DNA from: Paragordius varius
Taxonomy: Eukaryota; Nematomorpha
Assembly: GCA_964247055.1 (NCBI GenBank)
Contig: OZ176055.1
Span: 5,642,001 to 5,706,000, forward strand
Direction of reading: 5' to 3'
Length of the DNA stretch: 64,000 bases
The position numbers and the translations under genes are program-made. Positions 1-13,633 of this stretch are shown piece after piece. How positions within the stretch are numbered: position 1 is the stretch's first letter; each line of letters begins with the position of its first letter. The notes under the pieces were generated by a model. That model saw only the letters and a program-made list of their open reading frames with translations. It was not told where the DNA came from and searched no databases.

Positions 1-749
1 AAACAATAAATACTCGCATAAAAAGAAGTTTAAACCGAAGTTGGTCATAGAGTAATTCGAAAATTCCAATTACTAAAATAATATTTATTTTAATACTTTC
101 AATATGTTTCTCAAATAATTCAACAGGGGGTAAAAGTTGATTTGGAAAAAAAGCATCCACAAATGAAGGAAATCTAAATTAAATTTTAAAATACTCATCA
201 TATGCATGTTGAATTTCATTGGGCTTTTTTTCATTAATATAACGCTGAAAATTTTCAAAATAGTCAATGACCGGTTTAGGGATATCCATCTGTCAATGCT
301 TGATTTCGTAAAAAGAGTGCTTAGTATGGTTATAAATACAGTGTTGTATGGTTTATTTGATAACAGGTTATTAATATATTGTTTTAGCATATAAAATCAT
401 ATTTTATCATGATATTAATTATTGTTTGGATTTATAAATTACATAAAATGTTTAAACTTTATCTTTAGGGTTCTATGCCAGAATACCATCTCAATTTTAA
501 TAACTAAAAAATCTTTAATTCAAGCAATAATAGAATATATAAATTTTATGGCTGTTTAATATAAAAAATAATTGTAAAATGTAAAGCAATCCATTACTAT
601 AAAAAATATATAACGATTCTAAATCATAATTTATATCCTTATACTTTCTATTTTGTTAAACAGCGTTTAATTTTAAATATTTTGGAGGACACATTTAGAT
701 TGTAATGCAAACAGTAATATGTTAACCCTAATTTAGAACAAATTACATT
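1..749. other. A+T-rich non-coding stretch
   Basis: Open frames of about 60-100 codons occur on both strands around 85-394, but they overlap one another antisense and have hydrophobic, A+T-driven composition. I see no splice-bounded exon and no recognisable protein. Nothing here is called as a gene. Confidence 0.5.
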
Positions 750-1233
750 TACTTGGATACAACACATTCATTTCAGTCTTTCGATACAAATTTGGGGTAG
801 TTGAATACTCCATGCCTGTTTAAATTTAAATAAAATTCAAAAATATAAAATGAATTCAAACCATGGCAAAATGCACTCATATAACATTAATAAATTGAAA
901 TATATAAAGTTTATTCAAAAATACTTGATATTACTTATTAGGTAAAACCTTAAGGTAAAAATTTAGTCTATGTGTCCATTAGCTAAATTAAAAAATAATA
1001 CAAAATAAACCACTCTCCCTGCTTCTCAATGTTAGATGTGATTAAATAAAAAATTAGCTTAAATTTTTAAAATTAAACAAACACTATATTTTTCAAAAAT
1101 GTTTGATGTGAAACTTTTTTTTCAAAACTAAATTTTGTTTAGATATTTCAGCCTATTTATATATTTTTTACTAGGATAGAAGTATAAATTTAAACTAGGA
1201 CCGTTTCTTTCGGTAGTTTTTTTATATAATTAC
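750..1233 (+). mobile_element. TTAA-type MITE, copy 1
   Basis: This is a non-autonomous DNA element of a family repeated at least eight times in the window. The left end reads ACTTGGATACAACACATTCA, followed by the family's GGGGTAG...palindrome region. The body contains the shared AATGCACTCATATAAC and CCGTTTCTTTC blocks. It lacks the usual right inverted terminus and runs into the next copy, sharing the TTAACC junction at 1234. No coding capacity is seen. Confidence 0.75.
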
Positions 1234-1237
1234 TTAA

Positions 1238-1797
1238 CCCTTGTGTAACACATTCATTTTAGTCCTTCGATTTAATTTGGGGTAGTTGCATACCCCAGGC
1301 GTGTTTAAAACTAAATTCTTTAAAAAATATGAAATGAATTGAAATCATAGCAAAAGATTGCACCTATATAACCTTAATAAACCGAAATATATAAACATTT
1401 ATTTAAAAATACTTGATATTACTTATTTTAATAAAAAACCCAAAGATAAAAATTTAGTCAACGTGACATGTGTGCAATGGTAAAATTGAAAATAATACAA
1501 AAAAACCCGTTTTTCTATTTTTATCAATGTTAGATGAATTAAAATTAAAATTTAGCTTTAATTATTTCCTTAAAATAAAATGAAGACGATATTTTGCAAA
1601 ACTTTTGTAAAATAAAAATGGCGTCGAAATAGTTTTAGAACTTTTTTTGCAAAACAAAATTTTATCTAGATATTTTGGCTTATTTATATAATTTTTATTA
1701 TGATAGAAGCATTATTTAAATTGTTACAATTTCCTTCAGTTAAAAATAATAATTTAAATTAATGAGGTATTTAGATACCCCAATTTGAATCAAAATG
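1238..1797 (+). mobile_element. TTAA-type MITE, copy 2
   Basis: This is a full-length copy lying head to tail behind copy 1. It is bounded by TTAA at 1234-1237 and TTAA at 1798-1801. The right end contains the palindromic block GGTATTTAGATACCCC, then CAATTTGAATCAAAATG. Read from the right, the end matches the inner part of the left terminus, so the element has imperfect inverted ends. TTAA target duplication is typical of piggyBac-type elements; the family assignment is inference from the duplication only. Confidence 0.8.
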
Positions 1798-1801
1798 TTA
1801 A

Positions 1802-3684
1802 GGGACAAAGACAGTCCAAAATATCTTAACACTTCACTACTTTTTTTTGTACAGACTTGTTTTGTGTTAGATTTAACCAAACTACTGTTTTAAGGGTTGT
1901 TTTGGTTAAAATTCAATTAACAAACATTGTTCTTCATTATAATTTTTTGTATTTTTTGTAGATAGAATTGAAAAAAATACATTAAAATCAATAAAAAAAA
2001 CTTGCTAGCATATTCTGTAAGGTTTTGAAGTTATTTTTTTGCATTCTTTTAATATACATTTATTTGGTTGTTGCGTTAGCGATTTAAAGATATCCAAAGA
2101 AAAAATGGCAGCGAAATTTGAGGTCTGGCTTTTTATTCAAAAACGTTGTGTGCCAAATATTTATTGAACAGCATAAGAATGACTTAAGCTTTTCATATAA
2201 TTAGTATTATCCAACTCTCTATGGTACGTCACCATCGGATTATTAAAAATCAACATCAATGCATCAGTATATAGCGCCGATATGAAAAAGACACTATAAA
2301 CCTGGGTTTTACAGAGAGGTGTCGGGTCCATCAAAAAATGACCGCCTGAAAAAATAAAAAAATGACTTTTGAATAGTTGGCTAAAGTTGTAATAATATTT
2401 ATTTTTAATAATTATTATGCATATGTTTTGGATGCATTAAAACTTAGAATCGATATTTCCCTGGAATATCGTATTTAAATTTTGTGCAGATTACAACAGA
2501 AGCAGCACATAATTAAAAAATTGCTGCTCTCCACTTTTTTGGGTCCACATATTTATGAGAATTGGCTTTTTTATTTATAAATGCTATCAAAACCAAACAG
2601 AAATCCCAAATCTCTGATAAACATTAAGAATCTTGGTTGAGAATCGCTTTGACTTAATTCGAACCAAATTAAATAAATTTTCTGAACTTTTGCACAGTCG
2701 GGCATTTTGAATATTTTTTAAATACACCTTATGGATGTTAACCAATTAATTGTGATATCTGCTGGAAAAAAACCGATTTACTAAAAAATATGTGGATGGA
2801 ATTATCAGCCATTTAAATATTTTTGACTATTGGTTCGTAACTGCATTGCTTTTTTTTAATTTCCTTAAATATTTTCATCACTATATTTGTTTTGTTTTCC
2901 CCTGTAATTTCATGAATGCAATCTTAATTCACATCATTATTACCGCATAAAATTAATTTGAAAAGTTTAATAAACGTTGTGAACTGCTTTATGTTAGTTA
3001 AAAAATTAAAATAGTTAGTAACGCATCGTCTCTTATATAAAAATTATTTTTGTATTTTGATACAATCTTCGAATTCAATTATAGAATGGTATTGACAAGT
3101 CACTCTAATCTGTAAAGCAGGCATATTCACCATTTGAAGTTTTGATTGAGTCATTTGATAGTATTTTTGGATCAATGCGAAAAAATTTTTTTCTAACGAA
3201 AAGCTCGCGACAAAAAGATGTGATCACCCCTGTAACCAATTACCTTTAACTGAACTACATGGATTTCAAGATCATCGAATGCTGATTCCAAGGACTATAA
3301 CACTAAAATTAAAATGTTTTAACATTATAAAGATGGGAGGGCACACCAAAACTAGGAAAAAAGTGCATAGGCTGTATTTTCCAACGGTGCTTAGACCGTA
3401 AGCAGAGCTAAAAACAACAACACTGACTACCATATTAGTATGCAATAAAAATTCTACACTAACTTACAAGTTAAAACCTGAAGCGAGGAGACCTTTGAAT
3501 TTTAGACCATTTAATGGATTTAAGCAAGAAACGTTTACCTAACAAATTGGATGAACCGATCACATGCTTCCTTATATTCCAAAAAATTATCATTTAATAG
3601 CTGTATATTTTTTTGAGTCGTGCCTGTAGATATATAAAAGATATTAACTATAAATGGGTATATAAACCACTGCGGAAATCGGGA
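1802..3684. other. Non-coding stretch, no gene seen
   Basis: The stretch is A+T-rich with no exon that I can support. A 78-codon minus-strand frame at 3535-3771 runs across the left end of the downstream hAT element and is rejected as coding. Confidence 0.5.
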
Positions 3685-3692
3685 GGTATAAT

Positions 3693-6600
3693 TAAGGTGA
3701 CCAGACGTCCCGCTTTTGGTGGGATAGTCCCGCTTTGTTACGTTTATATAAAAAATTTTTTTTAAATACATTTAAATTTTTTATAAAAAATTTGTATTTT
3801 ATCCGTTTAAATGTTTTATCATTAGTTATCTTTAAAATCCATTTCTATTTTAACACTTGAATACAACACATTAATTTTAGTCCTTCGATTCAAATTGGGA
3901 TAGTTAAATACCCCATGCCTGTTTAAAATTAAATTCTTTAAAAAATATGGAAGGAATCAAAAACATGGCAAAATTTTGCACTTATATAAAATTAATAAAC
4001 CTATAAAAAAATTTATTCAAAAATACTTGTTTTACTTATTTTAAGCTAAAACCAAAAGGTATAAATTTAGTTAACGTAACATGTGTGCAATGGTAAAATT
4101 GAAAAATACAAAATAACCAGCTTTTTCTATTTCTATTCATTGTTAGAATGTAATTTAAATATATAATTAGCTTTAATTCTACCCTTAAAATTAAATAAAG
4201 ACGATATTTGCAAAATTTTGTAAAATAAAAATGGCGTCCTAGTAGTTTAATATCGAACTTTTTTTCAAAATAAAATTTTATTTAGATTTGGCATATTTAT
4301 ATAATTTTTATTAGGATAGAAGCATATATTGGGACCGTTTCCTTCAATAGTTTTTTAAAAATTCTAACTCAAATTTAGTCTGTGGTATTTAGATACCCCA
4401 AATCGAATCGAAATGTTAAATTAAAATTTTTTTTATTTTTAAATTAAAAATATTTATTTTTTTCGAATTTATATCATATGAATAACTTTGCTTCCTACTC
4501 CTACTGCAAACATTATCAAAAAGACAAATTTACCACAAATCGGTAGCTTATACGCTTACTCCAGAAAATTAAGGTAATAAAATATTTTTTATACTAATAT
4601 TTTAATTATATTACCTGCCAACAATATCAATAAAACAAATCAATACCACAATTCGGTAGCTTATATGGGTACTCCAAAAAAATAAGGTAATATAATATTT
4701 TTTTATTCTAATATTAGTTTAAAAATATGAGTACAAAAAGAGGTTGTAAATTCAACGATGAGTTTATGAAAGAATTTCCCTCTATCAAAAAAACAAAGTG
4801 GAATCATTTGTTAAATGTTCTTGATGCGATGGGAAATTCAATCTAGAACATGGCGGCAAGGATATTAAAAAGCATATGGAAACACAAAAACATAAAAAAT
4901 GTTTAGATATGGCGGCATCATCTTACAAAATGAGCGATTTTTATCGAAAAACCGATTTCGGAGAAGAAGAATAGAATTTAGCATTAGCCGAAGGCGTTTT
5001 ATCTTTTCACGCCGTTAATCACAATCATTCCTTTAGATCTATGGATTGTAACTCACAGGTTATCCGTACGTTATTCCATAAAAAATTTTCATGTGCCCGT
5101 ACAAAGAAGCCATTGTATGCAATGTCCTTTCGCCACATGCATTTTCTGAAATACAAAAAAATTAGCTGAAAATTATTTCATATCGCTATACTCTGATGCA
5201 TCATATCACAAGGTAACAAAATTATTTCCCACTTCAAAAAGATATTTTGGTCCAGAAACTGGAGTAAAAATTAAAATTTTAGATTTGATTTCTCTACCCG
5301 GTGAAAACTCGACATAATTTTTACTTAAATAATGAATATTCTAGAAAAAAATTAATTTAAAAGACAAAATCATCGCATATTGCGCTGACAACACCAATAC
5401 GAACTTTGGGGGAAAAGCAAGGAGGGGGACAAAAATATTTTTCATAAATTAGCAGATAACCCTAATCAAAACATTATTGGCGTTGGGTGTGCAGCGCACA
5501 TAATACACAACAATATTCAAACAGCTGCTGATTTATTACCCCGGATGTGGAAATTATAGCTGTCAAAATATATTCCTATTTTTATACATATACGGTACGC
5601 GTTAAAACGCTCAAGGAATTTTGAGAAAATGCAGAAGTTCAATATCAAAAATGCTTCGATATTGTAAAACTCGTTGGTTAGCTCTTCTGCCAGCTATCGA
5701 AAGAATTTTAATAATGTATGATCTTTTAAAATCCTATTTTTTATCACAGGACAAATGTCCTTCAACTTTGGAAAAGTTTTTTAAAAGTGATTATGCAAAA
5801 ATATGGTTAGAGTTCCTACAAAATCAAGCTTTTCTCTTTTAAAATGTTATTAAATTGATTGAAGGTGACAAAATTTCGGCAATCGAAGTAGCCAATGAAG
5901 TTAATAACCCAAAATTTCAATGTCAAGAAAGGTTGAAAATAATTTTATACCATTAATCCGCAATATTTTTAGAGACACAAGGCTTATTAAATCGCTAAGA
6001 TATCCTGTACCATATAAAAATGTTTTATACAAATTGTAAAGATTATTTGGTACTGCAGGGTGCAATTCAATAAAATTAATCATTTTGATTGGATAACATT
6101 AAAACCTCAATTTAATTGGTGCGATTTAAAAATCATTTGATTACATCTGCATCTCCTAAAAATTCCCAAAAAGCAATCTTTCAGAAAATGATCATTTGTT
6201 CTGAAGTAACATTAGTTAAAAATATATTAATAATCAAAAACTTAAATTATGGACAACAGTAAAAAATACAGTAGAAAAGAAATGGTTAGAAATATTTCAT
6301 CATTTTGAAACAAACTATGTTCCATTCAATAATTTAAAAAAGTGGAATTCGCACTATCTTTACATGGAACCAACGCTGCTACTGAGCGCGTTTTTTCCAA
6401 AGAAGATCAGGTGTGGACATCGGAAAACTCTAATTTAAATGTTGAAACTTTAAAGGCCATTTTATCTCTCAAATATAATTTGACAAATTTTTGTTAAGAC
6501 TTCTACAATATTTTAAAAAATGATGGCAATCTGCTAAAACGCATTCACTCGTATAAAAAATATAATTGGGTTAAAAATAAATAAATATTACAATAAATTT

Positions 6601-6698
6601 TATGTATAAAAATTTTTGGTTGTACGCCCCCATCACCAGGCCTTCCCCCCTTTCTCAAATTTGTCCCGCTTTTTCCTTCAAAAAATCTGGTCACCCTA
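3693..6698 (+). mobile_element. hAT transposon, copy 1 (decayed)
   Basis: This is a DNA transposon with terminal inverted repeats TAAGGTGACCAGA (left) and, on the opposite strand at the right end, TAGGGTGACCAGA. Candidate 8-bp duplications flank it: ggtataat at 3685-3692 and ggtttaat at 6699-6706 (7 of 8). Sub-terminal GTCCCGC repeats occur at both ends. The interior from about 4727 encodes a degraded hAT transposase, opening with MSTKRG. A BED-like zinc finger region follows, and the hATC-like C-terminal block around 6350-6420 contains the PTLLLSAFF-type signature. Several frameshifts and stops are present, so it cannot make transposase. A TTAA-type MITE sits inside its left part. Confidence 0.88.
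3854..4415 (+). mobile_element. TTAA-type MITE nested in hAT copy 1
   Basis: The element has complete ends and is flanked by TTAA on both sides (3850-3853 and 4416-4419). The surrounding sequence is hAT left sub-terminal DNA that is continuous in the second hAT copy near 18515-18545. This fixes the insertion point and supports the TTAA duplication. The MITE is therefore younger than this hAT insertion. Confidence 0.88.
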
Positions 6699-6706
6699 GG
6701 TTTAAT

Positions 6707-7623
6707 GAATATCCTGGATATACATTGTCTGATAGGAAAAATCCTCCATATCAAAAAATGCAAAAACTACTTTTTTTGCAACTAATTTTTTCCGATTAAA
6801 CATTAATCATAACCTCTAAATGTTTTTAATAAAAATTGTAATAGATGAATGATACACGGTTCGATAGATAAAATATAAAAACAAAATAAAACTGTTCAAG
6901 GATCAATTAACTATAAATTTTAAAGGACACTCTTAAAGTGCAAATGGTATAAAATTAACTAAAGATAAAGCCGTGCCCCGATTAGAATTATTAGAACTGA
7001 AACCGGGCCTTAAATCTTTTAATGCAATTGCATATTAAAAATAATACAACCGTTCATGACAATATTACTTAAGGATTTTAAATATAAAATTATAATTTAT
7101 CCATAAAAATTAATTTTTCCTCCCGACAATTTTCCTATATGTAGCCTCAAGCTTTAAAATTGTTAAGGTTTATCACAAATCAGTTATTTAAAAATGCTTA
7201 GCTTTAACAGGACGCTAACGTGCATTAGAAATCAAATATTTTGTTAAAGAGAATGGATTCTGCTCTTCTGCCCAATCAGTAAGGCTTAAAATTTACGTCA
7301 ATCATATTCTACTAGAGCATAACCGATTTCAATATTTAATAAAAGTGCTAAAGTTTGGCAATACCATCTATTTTTAAACACAACGATCTTATGTGTACTT
7401 AAAAATTGTGAGGATTATTTCATAAATTAAAATGTTGATTATAATAAATAATATGAACTTGTACCTTCAAGTTGATCCCAAAATATTTTAGTGTTTAAAA
7501 TAAGAATATATTTTAAATTCAAATTGATAAATATTTCTTGTACCAAACTCAGTTGAGATTTAAAACATATAAAAAAATTTCTTTAAAATATATGAATAAA
7601 ATTATTATAATTCTTGTGCTATA
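6707..7623. other. Intergenic stretch before the microexon gene
   Basis: No exon or repeat end is recognised here. It immediately precedes the candidate signal-peptide exon at 7624, so a promoter may lie in it, but I cannot point to a specific element. Confidence 0.4.
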
Positions 7624-8704
7624 ATGTTTCAATTGTTTATTTTATTGGGAGTCGTAACAATAAATCAAGCTGGTATATCATTAATATTAGTAATTCTAAT
7701 TTAACATATATAATTAAACTTTTATGTCATATTTATAGTTATACGGTTGTCAAATATCACCTATCTCCATCGATCAAAACCCGAAATCTATAATGGTCCA
7801 GGTAATACAAAACATTTATTAAGTGTAAAAATTTTTACATAACAAACGTAAAAATATAAAGCGAAATATTTTTTCAATATATCATTTACAGTTCAAATTC
7901 ACCCTAAAAATAAATTATGTATTTTCGAACTAATATAACTCATTATTAATATAAAATATATGTTTATGTTATAGTTTATCCTTTTTCAGTATTATTTTAA
8001 TTTAAAACAATATTTTTATTTTTTAAAAATATATAAAAATATTGGTAATTTTTAATCCTAAAAAATATATATTTTATTTGAGGGTGAAAACAGAATTGGG
8101 TGAATTTGAATTGTTCAAAGGTGAATTGGAATTGTTCAAGGGTGAATTTGAATTGTTAAGGGTGAAATTGAATTGTAAATGGTATATGTATTTAAAACCT
8201 TGATTTTTTAAACATAATTTATCGTTTTGAGTGCAAATTAGGGCATATTTAAATTGTTGAAATACAAACTATTAAGGTTTAAAAAGGTATTGGTCTCTTT
8301 ATAAAAAAACATATGTATAGCTTAAAATTTTTAGGTTTTGTCTGTACCATTTCAATTTATAATGTATATGTTTAATTAATTTACATTCTATAGACCATAA
8401 CGATAAGACACATTCAAATCAAGTGTATTGGGCACCCTACAAAGAAACTCAAAATAAAGTGCCTCTGAACGGTTCTTTTATAATTAAAATACTTTGTTAA
8501 ATAAATTAGGAAAGGACTCCCCTGTGATTACATTTTGTAATATTTTAGATGAATACATTCTGCATATTAATTTTTGATAAAACAAATAAAGATTTTTATA
8601 AAGCTCAAAAAAATACTCTTGTTAAATTAGGATATAATAAAGCGACATCCGACTTATGCCATATATTGAACAATATTTTCATTGTGACTATGAGGTCTGG
8701 GCAG
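7624..8704 (+). CDS. Signal-peptide exon and module 1 of the microexon repeat protein
   Basis: This is the likely 5' end of the large microexon gene, or of a small paralogue of it. Exons are 7624-7672, 7739-7801, 8394-8458 and 8549-8704. The first begins MFQLFILLGVVTINQA, a good signal peptide with a hydrophobic core and a small residue at the cleavage point, and ends in phase 1 before GTATAT. The second encodes VIRLSNITYLHRSKPEIYNG. The third carries VYWAPY. The fourth ends with KLGYNKATSDLCHILNN, which matches the S-D-F-C strand of the later modules. In this fourth exon the strands that lie in separate exons elsewhere appear fused, as if introns were lost. The third and fourth exons join in phase 0, unlike the rest. 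The donor after 8704 is GTGAGT. I could not find the next exon with confidence: an in-frame stop would follow if 8876-8889 were used, while 8985-9002 (phase 1, Q-W-F-Q-D) is another weak candidate. The function is not recognised. Confidence 0.55.
7881..8185 (+). mobile_element. MITE with minisatellite-like inverted ends, copy A
   Basis: The left end ATCATTTACAGTTCAAATTC is mirrored by a right end GAATTGTAAATGGTAT. The right arm repeats a unit of about 22 nt, GGGTGAATTTGAATTGTTCA, four times with small changes. A second copy lies at 30603-30948. No coding capacity is seen. It lies in an intron between exons 7739-7801 and 8394-8458 of the microexon gene. Confidence 0.75.
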
Positions 8705-10026
8705 GTGAGTGTGTTTGCCCTACAATTTGGAAATAAAAAAATGTATATTTTAAAATATAAAATAAAATTATCGAATTTAGGAATTTTATATTTATTATAT
8801 AAAAGTGTGTTTGAAATTTTTTGTTTCATGCTAATATATCATTACTTAAATTAGTGACCGAATTTATTGTCCCCAATTTTACCAGAATCGAAGATAAAAG
8901 TAATTAAACTATCCTAAAAAATCAAAAATTCAATTTAATTTCAGTTTTATGTTATATTAATATATTTTTGCATCATTTTCGTAGTACAATGGTTCCAAGA
9001 TCGTATATGCCTTATTTAATATTTCGATTCATATTCATATTATATCAAACTTAATTTTTTTACCGAATTTAGAGGCCAACAAAATCCGCAATTTTGACCA
9101 AAAAAGTAAATATATATTAAATTAAAAATATATAAATTTGGATAAGGATTTATATTATTTATATTTTATTAAAAATATTTTTTTAAAAATATTCGGACCA
9201 TAACTCAAATTTATATTTAAAATAGTACATCAAATAAATCAAAGAAGTATGTATAAGTTGAAATGTGATATGTAAAAAATATTTTTTTTAATTCATAACT
9301 AAATTTTAATTTAATTTTACTATAAACCATAGATAATACACGATTACTCATGTTGTTTGAATTAATGGGAGGTAAAATTTAATAATTTATTCAAATAACC
9401 AAAAATCAAGGAATTAGAAAGATTAAAAATTAAAATATTAAATACAAATAAAAGGTAAAAAGATTTTATAAAAAACAATATTTTTGGTTCCTGATTGGCC
9501 CTATTGATTAGAATCTTGACTATATTGCCAAGTTACAATTTTAAATCTTATTTGGGACGAAAAAGATTAAAATTCAAGGTGCTAAAACATGGTTTTTTAT
9601 AAAAAATCTTAGTATATTACTTTTTATTTTTTTAATTTTATTTTTTGATGTAAAATGCGTTTAAAAAATTGATTTTATTAATACAAAAATCAATATAGAG
9701 GCTAACACATAAGAGTTCTTTTTTATAAAAATACTGGCCTTTTTTCTTGATTAGGGTCCTAAATATGTAGCACTCTTTGCTTATAAAAAATGAAATAACT
9801 GCCTTTAACCTAATTATTGTTGTGAAAAGTTTTTAAAGTATGAAGTCAAAGTTATTTTTTGAATTCATATAAACGCCTTATCTATTTACAAACGGTTATT
9901 GTAATTCTATGGTGACAAGAGCTGATTAGAATCGATGATGAAATTATTTTTTTACATAGAAAAACCATTATATGAATAAATAGGATTGTTTTATTTTATT
10001 CTATAACATGGATTATATTTGTTTAG
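8705..10026. other. Gap between modules 1 and 2
   Basis: This is very A+T-rich sequence. One 18-nt candidate microexon at 8985-9002 has a TAG acceptor, a GTATAT donor and phase 1 on both sides, and would encode V-Q-W-F-Q-D. That could be the F-W exon of module 2, but the match is too short to rely on. The entry exon of module 2 was not found. Confidence 0.25.
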
Positions 10027-11944
10027 AATTGCTTCAGCTTCAAAAAACACTGACGTTTGGTAATAATTTTCACATTTTTACTTTATAAAATTTATGGTAA
10101 TTAAAAAATTATTTTTAGTATTGGGACCGTTTAATCCAACACTTGGTAAGTTGAGTGTGTATATATTTGGTTTAAAAATAAAAACCTTTTTTATCAATAT
10201 AAATACTATATTTTATATATAGTTTAATTTATACTACTAAAATATATTTTTCATTTCTCTAACAACTCGCATACCGAACAAATTGAATCATCTGCTTAAT
10301 ATAAATAAATAGGGACTTAGTAAAACTAGAATACAATTTCAATGTTTTGTTTTTTTTAACATCAATGTTAATTTCATGAAAATTTTTAAAAACAAAACTG
10401 CTGAGCATCAGTTTTTTGGGTTTGTATTTCTTTTGTGGGGACCCAAAATTTTTTTTACCTTGCGAGTTTTATCCAAAAATTTCAAAATCTAACATTTTAA
10501 AATCATATTACACATTATCAAATTAAGACATCCTTCAAAAAAATATATAGTAAACTATATGATGTGTGCTTAATAACCATTATCAAAAGTTTTATATTAT
10601 TATAATCTATATAATTTATATTTGACGCCATGATCAACGGATTTTGAGCTTATAAAATTAGTTTAAAGATTCTAAGTTGCATGTTATCTGATTTATTGGC
10701 GTATACTGGATTTCGTTTTTGATAAAACGAATTAAGGGGGTATAAAATTAATACATTGCCGAATTTTTATCAAAATTTTAAAAAAGTTACGCGTATATTC
10801 TCAGAAAAAGTTTGTAGATAGGATGCTTTTTTAACAAATTAGAAAAAGATAACTATCACATATACGAATCCTAAAATATTTACAATTATATTGTCAAGTA
10901 TATCCTCAAGCTTTATTATAATAGCATGTAAAAAAATCATTTTTTTAAAAAGATTTTGACAAGCATTATAATTTATAAACAAAGGTATGGGTGATTCAAA
11001 GACATCGAATTCAAGTTGCATGGATACACCGATAAAACCGCCTCAGATAGCGACTCTGTTAGAATCATTAAATAAATCAGGTTTTATAAATACTTTAAAT
11101 TTTAAAATGTTTAATATGATGCTTAGTAAAAATAGACAATTATCAAAATATAATAATAAACTTATAGTATAACGATATAAAACTAAATAAATTCTAATAT
11201 AATCATTTCATTACCTTTTGAATTTTTATATGGGGGGAGTTTAATTTGGGCTGTAAATTTTTGCTTTTCGATAGCCCACCCAATAGCTTATGTTGATGAT
11301 CCATTTTTCTGATTTTTGTACAAAGTCCTAATTTTTGAGTTATAATTGTATAAAATGAAAAATTTGGGTGTTGTATGAAGCCCTTAATAGGACAAAATTA
11401 AATAATTTAATATCAATCTCGTAATTTTGTAATCTATATTGTATATTAAATAAAAACTCTAATTATGCAGTTTTCAAAAAATAATATGTTAGTATTGTTG
11501 TTTAGTAAAATCAGAAAAAATTGTCAGCTTAACTTTTGAAATGATATTTTAGCAATTTTACATGTTTAAAGGTTTAAATATTATTTAAATGCGCCTAAAA
11601 TCATAAAATATACATTTTTTGTCAAAAGCATAGATATATTTAAATTTAACATCTCCTGGAGTATAAAAACCTGTTCCAGTGTTACAATTAAACGATATTA
11701 CTTCGATTTGACAAAGTATATTATAATAGAAACCTAAAATCTTTAATGTAGAATATATTATCTTTTGATTTGATTAATATTACAAAATTGTGTTATTCCC
11801 TACACATTAGATTTTAAATCAACCAAAAATGCTCTGAAATCGATCAAAAAATATGCAGAGGATTTGGCTCAAACACCGTTACCCAATACTCGTATTACAT
11901 TTAATTAAAACAAAAAATAATTATTTTCAAAACATTAATATATA

Positions 11945-11987
<43 letters not shown>

Positions 11988-13585
11988 AAGAGAAGAAGAT
12001 ACAGAAGTATGACAAATAAATATCAAACACAAAATAATTAATTATACATATACCATTTGCGATTCAAGAGTGTCCTCGAACACTTAAAATTGGTCCTTGA
12101 ACACTTCATGTTGGTCCTTTGGCTTTTTTGTTATGTTTTTAACTTTTATCATTAATCGTAAATTATTATATCTCTATTTAACATATACTTTAAATCAATA
12201 TCAATTTTTAATCCTCCAGAAACCCTATATCATCATTAAATTTTGAATATTTATATGAATTTTAATAAGATTTAACACGTAATCAAAAAAATAAGTTTTA
12301 TGGGTTATTTTACAATTCATTTAAAACATTCATAAGTTAATAATTTTGTTAAATTAGAAAAAAATAGTTTGAAACAAAAAAGTGGTTTCTTAATATTTTT
12401 TTTATTTTAAGTGAATCTATATATTTATAAAAATGGAAAATGCTGGCTTTGTGATCTGGTACAGGAAAACCGGTAGACCCAATCAAATCCAAATATCGAA
12501 AAAATATAATCATTAATGACGACAATAGCTTCGCCCTTTTTTTGAAAAAGGCCCCCAGTTCGGGCCCACCCCGTATGAAAAACGGTTTTTTTTTGAAAAC
12601 AGAAGTCCACAAAAATCGTGTATTTGAGACAATTTTCAACGTGTTGGACCATTCAATTTCAAATATGATTTTTGTTTACTTATTTTCGATTGCGCCGAAC
12701 ATAGTCGAGTCACTTTTTTGATTTAGGCCCTCTTTTTACCCGCTATCCCCGTAAAATGCCACCTTTTTCAAAAAACAAAGTCCACAAAAATAATTTTTTA
12801 AATCGATTTTTCGCCCTAGGTCTTAGACCGTAAAAATTCTATATAGATTCCACGTATTCCCTATTAAAAGGCAAAGATTTTAGTCTACCGTTTATTTGAT
12901 GATAGCTGCTGGGTAAGGAGCTACCCGCTAAAAACTGATTTTTCATATAACTTTGTGATCTGTTTCCGGAAAACCGGTGAACCCAATCAAATCCAAACAT
13001 CGAAAAAATTTAATCATTAATGAAAGCCCCGACAATAGCTTCGCCCTTTTTTGGAATTAGGTCCCCAGTTCGGGCCCACCCCGTGTGAAAAATGGGTTAA
13101 GTCAATTTTTTGGAGAACGTTTTGGCCCATTCAATTTCAAATATGATTTTGTTTACTTATTTTTGATCGCGCTGAACATAGTCGACTCACTTTTTTGATT
13201 TAGACCTTTTTTTACCCGCTACCCCCGTAAAATGCCATTTTTATCAAAAAAAAAGTCCACAAAAATAATTTTTTAAATCTATTTCTCCCCCAAGTAAACA
13301 ATAAATTAGTATGAATGCACCGTTTATTAAATAATTTTTCGAAATAATCCACATATGTAGATCATTTTATTGTCCCTTTTTTCAAATAACCCCCTCCCCC
13401 CAGAAGTCCGAAGGACTTCCTCGGGCTGCGTAGCAGCACGAGATTTATGCTAGTAAATTTATAAAAAAATAAGACAATCAGGTTAAAAAAAATATTAAAT
13501 AAATGCAAAAATTATGGTTAAATCCAAATTTAAAATTTTAGGACCAACTTGAAATATTGAAGATTCAAGGACACACTTGATATTC

Positions 13586-13633
<48 letters not shown>

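Noticed and set aside
85-394. Overlapping open frames of 101 and 62 codons on opposite strands
   Set aside because: Antisense overlap, A+T-driven hydrophobic composition, no splice context and no recognisable motif.
6545-6799. Open frames at the right end of hAT copy 1
   Set aside because: They lie on the terminal repeat and sub-terminal GTCCCGC sequence of the transposon, not on a gene.
10987-11172. Separate small gene starting M-G-D-S-K-T
   Set aside because: The acceptor AAAG just upstream, phase 1 and resemblance to a module 3 exon fit better with an internal exon ending at 11080.
11853-12041. 62-codon frame with Tyr-Ile repeats
   Set aside because: The protein is a translation of an (AT)n microsatellite.
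12349-12652. Two minus-strand frames of 75 and 96 codons
   Set aside because: They lie in the 5' part of the Helitron and are not kept in the copy at 60534; no helicase or Rep motif.
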